64,000 nt of DNA, taken from positions 1,798,001 to 1,862,000 of the forward strand of contig NZ_JAFBCL010000001.1 in assembly GCF_016907655.1 (NCBI RefSeq), given 5' to 3'. A program made the translations under genes and the position numbers. Under the pieces are notes generated by a model. The model was not told where the DNA came from. It worked only from the letters and a program-made list of their open reading frames with translations, and did no database searches. Positions 58,752 through 64,000 of the stretch are shown here, one piece after another. The stretch's first letter is position 1; every line of letters begins with the position of its first letter. This DNA comes from Saccharothrix algeriensis. GTDB lineage: Bacteria > Actinomycetota > Actinomycetes > Mycobacteriales > Pseudonocardiaceae.

Positions 58752-60101
58752 TCACACCCGCACCAAGCGCGCCAGCAGCACCGCCGAGGGCACCGGGTGC
58801 GCCCCGCGCCGGCGGACGGAGTCGGCCACCGCCCGGTCGGAGGTCACGACCACCACCGGGCGGCCCTCCGGCTCGGCGGTCACCAGGGCGCGGATCACGT
58901 CGTCGGCCAGCACGCCCGGATCGCTGAACAGGACCCGGACGCCCCGGGGCGCGCTGGCCGGCACCGCCACCACCCCGGCGCCGTCGAACACCAGCGTCAC
59001 CTCCGCGCCGGTCCGCGCCGCCAGCACCGCCAGCTGGTGGACCAGCCGGTCGCGCTGGTCGGACAGCGACAGCTCGGGGTAGCCGGTCTTGGTGACGTTG
59101 TAGCCGTCCACGATCAGGTGCACGGCGGGCAGCGCCAGCAGCCGGTCCAGCGCCGCCGGGTCCTCCACCCGGCCCACCGCGCCCTGCGCCGCGCTCGCGC
59201 CGCGCACCAGGTCCGCCGGCCGCGGGCCCGCGCCGCCCAGCGCCAGCTCCCGCCGCAGGCCGTTCACCGCGCCGTCGAGGGTGTCGACCAGCAGCGCCAG
59301 GCGGACCTCGTCGGCCTGGCGGGCCTCCCTGGCCGACTGCCGGGCCACCTCCGCGTCGGCCACCGCCCGCTGCGCCTTGGCGCGCTCGTGCTCGGCCCGC
59401 TCGCGCTCGCGGTCCCGCTCGGCGGTGATCCGGCGGACCTCCGCCTCGGCCCCGGCGCGCGCCCGCTCGGCCTCCGCCTGCGCCGACTCGGCGCGGTCCT
59501 TGGCCTCGCGCAGGCGCACGCCCTGCTCGCGCAGCCGCTTGCGCAGCCGCTCCAGCTCCACCTCGGCCTCTTCGCGGATCCTGTCGGTGACCGTGGTGGA
59601 CTCCGCCCGCTCCGCCCGGAGCCGCTCCAGCTCCTGCTCCAGGCGCTCGGCGCGCTGCACGGCGGTGTCGCGCTCCACCCGCAGCGCCGCCTCGGCGCCG
59701 CGCCGGGTCACCAGCTCGACGAAGTGGACCGCGACCTCCTCGCCCAGCAGCACCGCGGCGGCGCCCGCCGCCACCGGGTCCGGCGAGGTCACCTCCAGCG
59801 CGCCGGGCCGGTTGCGCCGCAGCCACTCCACCACCGCCGCCCGGAAGTTCGACGAGCCGCGCAGGCCGCCGACCAGCACCGGGGCGCCGAGCCGGGCGCG
59901 CTTGGCCGGCGCGAACCGCGCCACCGCCCGCAGCTGCTGCGGGACGTCGACCTTCGCCAGGTCGCCCAGGGCGTCCGCGCTCAGCTCGGCCAGGCGGGCG
60001 CGCAGCGGGTCCGGCAGCGCACCCCAGTCCACAGTGGACTCGACGGGCGCGGCCGGCTCCCCGGGCTCGGGCTCGTCGGCGGGTGCTGTCGGGTCTTGCA
60101 C
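58752..60101 (-). CDS. NYN-domain RNase-like protein with coiled coil
   Basis: 449 residues. N-terminal helical part (20-140), long coiled coil (about 145-280, LEQELERLRAERAES and many heptads), then a C-terminal YacP-like NYN/PIN nuclease domain (about 325-449) with VHLIVDGYNVTKTGYPEL, VTLVFDGAG and VVVVTSDRAVADSVRRRG, whose Asp residues would bind metal. The family is linked to RNA processing. GTG at 60099-60101 is probably leaderless: TAGCCT is 6 nt upstream. Divergent from the exonuclease gene. Confidence 0.88.
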   Translation of the reverse strand: MQDPTAPADEPEPGEPAAPVESTVDWGALPDPLRARLAELSADALGDLAKVDVPQQLRAVARFAPAKRARLGAPVLVGGLRGSSNFRAAVVEWLRRNRPGALEVTSPDPVAAGAAAVLLGEEVAVHFVELVTRRGAEAALRVERDTAVQRAERLEQELERLRAERAESTTVTDRIREEAEVELERLRKRLREQGVRLREAKDRAESAQAEAERARAGAEAEVRRITAERDRERERAEHERAKAQRAVADAEVARQSAREARQADEVRLALLVDTLDGAVNGLRRELALGGAGPRPADLVRGASAAQGAVGRVEDPAALDRLLALPAVHLIVDGYNVTKTGYPELSLSDQRDRLVHQLAVLAARTGAEVTLVFDGAGVVAVPASAPRGVRVLFSDPGVLADDVIRALVTAEPEGRPVVVVTSDRAVADSVRRRGAHPVPSAVLLARLVRV

Positions 60102-60217
60102 CCGTACAGGCTACGGCCCCCGCGTCGCCGACACCGACCGCGTTGCCGGGTCGTTGTCGGGCCGTCCGGCCTGCGGGAATCGAAGATTGTCGTACCCGGC
60201 GGCTACCGTGCCCGGCG

Positions 60218-61933
60218 ATGACTACCCCGACAGCCCCCCAGCTGTCGTTCGACGAGCTGGGCACCCCCTTGCGGGACACCACCTTCGTCGTGTTCGACCT
60301 GGAGACGACGGGCGGCAGCGCGGCCGAGGACGCGATCACCGAGATCGGCGCGGTGAAGGTGCGCGGCGGCCAGGTGCTCGGCACGTTCGCCACGCTGGTC
60401 GACCCGGAGCGCGGTATTCCACCGCAGGTGGTCGCCTTGACGGGGATCACCCAGCTGATGGTCACCGGCGCGCCGCGGCTGTCCGCCGTGCTGCCCGCGT
60501 TCCTGGAGTTCGCCGCCGGCGCGGTGCTGGTGGCGCACAACTCCGGGTTCGACGTGGGGTTCGTCAAGGCCGCCTGCGAGCGGCACGGCCACCCCTGGCC
60601 CCGGCCGACCGTGCTGTGCACGGTGAAGCTGGCGCGCCGGGTGCTGTCGCGCGACGAGGCGCCGAGCTGCCGGCTGTCCGCGCTGGCCGCGCTGTTCCGC
60701 GTCGCCACCACGCCCAACCACCGCGCCCTCACCGACGCCCGGGCGACGGTGGAGGTGCTGCACCGGCTGCTGGAGCGGGTCGGCTCGGTCGGCGTGCACT
60801 CGCTGGAGGAGCTGATCGCCTACCTGCCCGAGGTGACGCCCGCCCAGCGGCGCAAGCGCGAGCTGGCCGCGCACCTGCCGTCGGCGCCGGGCGTCTACCT
60901 GTTCCGCGGCCCGGGCGAGGAGGTGCTCTACGTCGGCACCTCCGCCGACCTGCGCAGGCGGGTCCGGCAGTACTTCACCGCCTCCGAGGGCAGGCAGCGG
61001 CTGCGCGAGATGGTCGCCCTGGCCGTCCGGGTGGACGCCGTGGTGTGCGCGCACCCGCTGGAGGCGGAGGTGCGGGAGCTGCGGCTGATCACCGCGCACA
61101 AGCCCGCCTACAACCGCCGCTCCAAGAACCAGGGCGGCTGGTGGTGGCTGGTGCTCACCGACGAGCCGTTCCCCCGCCTGTCCCTGGTCCGCGTGCCGCG
61201 CGAGGGGGCCGTCGGCCCGTTCCGCTCCCGGCGGGTCGCCGAGGCGGCCCGGGAGGCCCTGCAGGACGCCGTGCCGCTGCGCGCGTGCTCCCAGCGCATC
61301 CCGGCGCGCGACCCGAGGGGCACGCCGTGCGCGCTGCACGAGCTGGGGCGCTGCAAGGCGCCCTGCGCGGGCCGGCAGTCCACCGACGACTACGCGCCCG
61401 CCGTCGACGCGCTCCGGTCGCTGGTCGCCGGTCGGGACGCGGCGCCGCTGCGCTCGGCGGCCGAGCTCCTGGAGACCCTGTCCGGGGCGCACCGCTTCGA
61501 GGCCGCCGCCGCCCACCGCGACCGGCTGGCGGGCCTGGTCCGCGCCCTGGACCGCGGCCAGCGCCTCGCCGGGCTGGCCGCCCTGCCCGAGCTGGTGGCC
61601 GCCCGCCCGGACGGCTCCGGCGGCTGGGAGTTCGCCGTGGTCCGGCACGGGCGGCTGGCCGCGGCGGGCGTGGCGCGGCGCGGCGTGCCGCCGATGCCCG
61701 TGGTGGACGACCTGGTGGCCGCCGCCGAGACGGTCCTGCCCGGCGCCGGCCCGCTGCTCGGCGCGCCGCCGGAGGAGGCGTCGGTGGTCCTGCGGTGGCT
61801 GGAGCGGCCGGGCACCCGGCTGGTGCGCTGCGACCGGCCCTGGACCTCCCCCGCGCACGCCGCCGGGGCGTGGCGGGAGTGGGCGCGCCGCGCGGAAGCC
61901 GGCCGCGACCAGTACCGGGAGGCCGGCCACTAG
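60218..61933 (+). CDS. DEDDh exonuclease fused to a UvrC-type GIY-YIG domain
   Basis: 571 residues, the architecture of Rv2191. Residues about 20-185: DnaQ-like exonuclease with FDLETTGG, LVAHNSGFDVGFV and NHRALTDAR (D, E, D, H, D). Residues about 225-310: GIY-YIG nuclease APGVYLFRGPGEEVLYVGTS...RRVRQYF. Then a Cys cluster (RACSQRI, TPCALHELGRCKAPCAG) typical of UvrC/Cho proteins and a C-terminal helical part. Probably a repair nuclease. ATG 60218, 8 nt behind TACCGT. Confidence 0.9.
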   Translation: MTTPTAPQLSFDELGTPLRDTTFVVFDLETTGGSAAEDAITEIGAVKVRGGQVLGTFATLVDPERGIPPQVVALTGITQLMVTGAPRLSAVLPAFLEFAAGAVLVAHNSGFDVGFVKAACERHGHPWPRPTVLCTVKLARRVLSRDEAPSCRLSALAALFRVATTPNHRALTDARATVEVLHRLLERVGSVGVHSLEELIAYLPEVTPAQRRKRELAAHLPSAPGVYLFRGPGEEVLYVGTSADLRRRVRQYFTASEGRQRLREMVALAVRVDAVVCAHPLEAEVRELRLITAHKPAYNRRSKNQGGWWWLVLTDEPFPRLSLVRVPREGAVGPFRSRRVAEAAREALQDAVPLRACSQRIPARDPRGTPCALHELGRCKAPCAGRQSTDDYAPAVDALRSLVAGRDAAPLRSAAELLETLSGAHRFEAAAAHRDRLAGLVRALDRGQRLAGLAALPELVAARPDGSGGWEFAVVRHGRLAAAGVARRGVPPMPVVDDLVAAAETVLPGAGPLLGAPPEEASVVLRWLERPGTRLVRCDRPWTSPAHAAGAWREWARRAEAGRDQYREAGH

Positions 61934-61969
61934 CATGTGGGCACCACGACCTTGACCTAGGAGGACGCC

Positions 61970-62254
61970 GTGATCACCGCGATCGTGTTGATCCAGGCCG
62001 CCGCCGAGACCATCCCGGACACGGCGCAGGCGATCGCCGACATCACCGGGGTCACGGAGGTGTACTCGTGCGCGGGCGACGTCGACCTGATCGCCCTGGT
62101 GAAGGTCGCGCGGCACGAGGAGCTGGCCGAACTCGTCCCCGGTCACATCTCGAAGGTCCCCGGCGTGCTGAACACCGACACCCACATCTCGTTCCGGTCC
62201 TACTCCAAGCGGGACACGGAGGCGGCGTTCTCGGTCGGGCTCGACCAGGGCTGA
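61970..62254 (+). CDS. Stand-alone Lrp/AsnC ligand-binding (RAM) domain protein
   Basis: 94 residues forming only the effector half of Lrp/AsnC regulators: ITAIVLIQAAAETIPDTAQAI, CAGDVDLIALVKVARHEEL, GVLNTDTHISFRSYSK. There is no DNA-binding domain. Such proteins assemble into octameric rings and can modulate amino-acid responses. GTG start has AGGAGG 6 nt upstream. Ends at a strong terminator before convergent qcrB. Confidence 0.9.
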   Translation: MITAIVLIQAAAETIPDTAQAIADITGVTEVYSCAGDVDLIALVKVARHEELAELVPGHISKVPGVLNTDTHISFRSYSKRDTEAAFSVGLDQG

Positions 62255-62294
62255 CCGCCCCGCGGGCTGACCGCGGCGGGCCCCGGGGCACGCG

Positions 62295-62326
62295 AAAGGC
62301 CCCGCACCGATCGGTGCGGGGCCTTT
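62295..62326. terminator. Bidirectional terminator between the Lrp-like gene and qcrB
   Basis: A perfect 32-bp palindrome: AAAGGCCCCGCACCGA (62295-62310) followed directly by its complement (62311-62326), 10 bp past the qcrB stop. The A/T ends give short U runs in both directions. Confidence 0.9.
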
Positions 62327-62336
62327 GCGCGCGCGA

Positions 62337-64000
62337 TCAGGACTCCGGCTGCGCCGGCTTCCCGGACAGCTCGGCCGCCGAGGCGTTCTCGCCGGTCAGG
62401 GAGTCGTCCCCGGAGACGCCCCGGGCCTGGCGGGCCCGCGCCAGCGCCGCGGTCTCCTCCGGCGCGTCCGGCGACAGGAAGCTGCCGGGCACCGGGTGGC
62501 CGGCCGAGCCGAGCTTGTTCATCTTCTTCGGCACCGGCGCCGCCTGGTAGGCCAGGGGCAGCGGGTGGCCGTGCTCGTCCACCGGGCCCAGGGGCTGGTG
62601 GACCTCGATGAACTCGCCGTGCGGCAGGCGCTTGATGATGCCGGTCTCCACGCCGTGCTCCAGCACCTCGCGGTCGCTGCGCTGGAGGCCGATGCAGATG
62701 CGGTAGGTCAGGAAGTAGGCGATCGGCGGGATCACCAGCAGCCCGATCCGACCCATCCACGTCGTCGCGTTCAGCGAGACGTCGAACTTGAACGCGAAGA
62801 TGTCGTTCGCGCCCATGACCAGCAGGACCATGAAGTACGAGATGGCCATGACGCCCAGCGACGTGCGGACCGGCGTGTCGCGCGGGCGCTGGAGCAGGTT
62901 GTGGTGCGCGTAGTCCTTGGTCAGCTTCCGCTCGATCCACGGGTACACCGCCGCGACGCCGGTCAGCAGCGGCAGGCCGAGCATGAACGGCAGGAACGGC
63001 TCGGGCACCGTGTAGTCGCCCAGGTACAGCTCCCACGCGGGCCACAGGCGGACCAGGCCGTCGGTCCAGCCCATGTACCAGTCGGGCTGCGAGCCGGCCG
63101 AGATCTGCCCCGCGTTGTACGGCCCGAGGTTCCAGATCGGGTTGATCTGGAACACGCCGCCCATGATGGCGGTGACCGCCACGACGATGGCGAAGAAGCC
63201 GCCGCCCTTGGCCGCGAACACCGGCATGATGCGCACGCCGACGACGTTGGTCTCCTTGCGGCCCACGCCCGGGAACTGCGTGTGCTTCTGGTACCAGACC
63301 AGCGCCAGGTGCGCCGCCACCAGCGCCAGGATGATGGCCGGGATGACCAGGATGTGCAGCGTGTAGAACCGCGGGATGATCTCCGTGCCGGGGAACTCGC
63401 CGCCGAAGGCCAGCCAGTTCAGCCAGGTGCCGATGACCGGGATGGACAGCAGCAGGCCCGCCATCACCCGCAGGCCGGTGCCCGAGAGCAGGTCGTCGGG
63501 CAGCGAGTAGCCGAGGAAGCCCTCGATCGCGCCGAGCATGAACAGCACGATGCCGATGACCCAGTTGATCTCACGCGGGCGGCGGAACGCGCCCGTGAAG
63601 AAGATCCGGAACATGTGGACGACGATCGCGCCCATGAACAGCAGCGCCGCCCAGTGGTGCACCTGCCGCACGAACAGGCCGCCGCGGAAGTCGAACGAGA
63701 TCTCCAGCGTCGACTCGTAGGCGCGCGACATCGGCACGCCGTGCAGGTTGGCGAAGGTGCCGTCGTAGATGACCTCCTCCATGGAGGGGTCGAAGAACAG
63801 CGCCAGGTAGGTGCCGGACAGCAGCAGGATGATGAAGCTGTACAGCGCGATCTCGCCGAGCAGGAACGACCAGTGGGTCGGGAACACCTTGTTCAGCTGT
63901 TTCCGCATGCCACCGGCCATGTGGAACCGGTCGTCCGCCCACTTCGCGGCGCCACCCGCCATCCTGGCGGCGGCGTTCTGCCGCTTCGTCGGCGTGGTGA
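62337..64000 (-). CDS. qcrB: Cytochrome bc1 complex cytochrome b subunit, N-terminus cut by window edge
   Basis: Menaquinol-cytochrome c reductase subunit of the actinobacterial bcc-aa3 supercomplex. About 554 codons are visible. Haem-ligand His pairs: [17 protein letters not shown] and [17 protein letters not shown]; the quinol-site word PDWYMGW and PEWY-like region are present; about 8-9 membrane helices and the actinobacterial C-terminal extension. An internal ATG at 63960-63962 exists, but the frame continues upstream as [20 protein letters not shown], the usual QcrB N-terminal lead, so the true start lies beyond 64000. Confidence 0.96.
   Translation of the reverse strand, partial: TTPTKRQNAAARMAGGAAKWADDRFHMAGGMRKQLNKVFPTHWSFLLGEIALYSFIILLLSGTYLALFFDPSMEEVIYDGTFANLHGVPMSRAYESTLEISFDFRGGLFVRQVHHWAALLFMGAIVVHMFRIFFTGAFRRPREINWVIGIVLFMLGAIEGFLGYSLPDDLLSGTGLRVMAGLLLSIPVIGTWLNWLAFGGEFPGTEIIPRFYTLHILVIPAIILALVAAHLALVWYQKHTQFPGVGRKETNVVGVRIMPVFAAKGGGFFAIVVAVTAIMGGVFQINPIWNLGPYNAGQISAGSQPDWYMGWTDGLVRLWPAWELYLGDYTVPEPFLPFMLGLPLLTGVAAVYPWIERKLTKDYAHHNLLQRPRDTPVRTSLGVMAISYFMVLLVMGANDIFAFKFDVSLNATTWMGRIGLLVIPPIAYFLTYRICIGLQRSDREVLEHGVETGIIKRLPHGEFIEVHQPLGPVDEHGHPLPLAYQAAPVPKKMNKLGSAGHPVPGSFLSPDAPEETAALARARQARGVSGDDSLTGENASAAELSGKPAQPES

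Noticed and set aside
63960..63962. ATG at 63962 as the qcrB start
   Set aside because: The frame continues upstream to the window edge with the usual QcrB N-terminal lead (TTPTKRQ), so the gene is taken as truncated by the window.

Overview
The window is very GC-rich actinobacterial chromosome (roughly 73% G+C by eye), densely coded, with RTG starts and many genes whose start codon sits 5-8 nt behind a TANNNT -10 box. Gene order and content fit the Pseudonocardiales (Saccharothrix, Actinosynnema or Lentzea-like); this is an inference from families and synteny, not a database result. No rRNA, tRNA, CRISPR array, prophage or insertion sequence was seen.

Layout. 0-5 kb: lexA (cut by the window edge) divergent from a LysM division inhibitor, then nrdR and the B12-dependent ribonucleotide reductase nrdJ, followed by the remains of a toxin-antitoxin pair. 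5.4-9.5 kb: a three-gene succinate dehydrogenase operon (sdhC-A-B) and an Rv0250c-like gene, the order of M. tuberculosis Rv0247c-Rv0250c. 9.7-12.2 kb: Entner-Doudoroff pair edd-eda. 12.5-17.6 kb: HAD phosphatase, YqeB-like protein, recA-recX with a strikingly extended RecX, DUF3046, cupin. 17.7-22 kb: LysR regulator, a 38-residue membrane protein, MFS transporter and a membrane-anchored Hsp70-like protein. 22.2-32.8 kb: Lhr helicase, VOC protein, PhoD phosphatase, small kinase-like protein, an SOS-box-linked DinB-superfamily operon, YbaK, GNAT and CHAP proteins. 32.9 kb to the end: DUF885 peptidase, then a block running parallel to M. tuberculosis Rv2171-Rv2196 (lppM, metF-like, idsA2, mptA, Rv2175c, pknL, aroG, Rv2179c, acyltransferase, Rv2183c-Rv2185c, fadD15, pimB', ripC, Rv2191, qcrB), with lineage-specific additions: crtI, a PPi-type phosphofructokinase, a ROK glucokinase and metallophosphoesterase.

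Themes. (1) DNA damage: SOS boxes front lexA, the LysM gene, recA and the DinB-superfamily operon; recX, lhr and the DEDD/GIY-YIG exonuclease add repair functions. (2) Central carbon: edd-eda, glucokinase and a phosphofructokinase with the Asp104/Lys124 signature of pyrophosphate-dependent enzymes suggest unusual hexose routing. (3) Envelope: isoprenoid synthesis, mannosyltransferases MptA and PimB', PknL with its DNA-binding substrate homologue, RipC-type hydrolase and acyl-CoA/acyltransferase genes form the 34-58 kb envelope block. (4) Respiration: sdh at one end, qcrB at the other.

The most notable unexplained structure is a ~131-bp intergenic repeat present twice (22043-22173 and 54573-54705), each preceded by a C/T tract and centred on a long hairpin whose two copies differ by compensating base changes. 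Second is a perfect SOS box next to a 15-bp hairpin and a translationally coupled pair: a 62-residue protein and a DinB/maleylpyruvate-isomerase-like protein.
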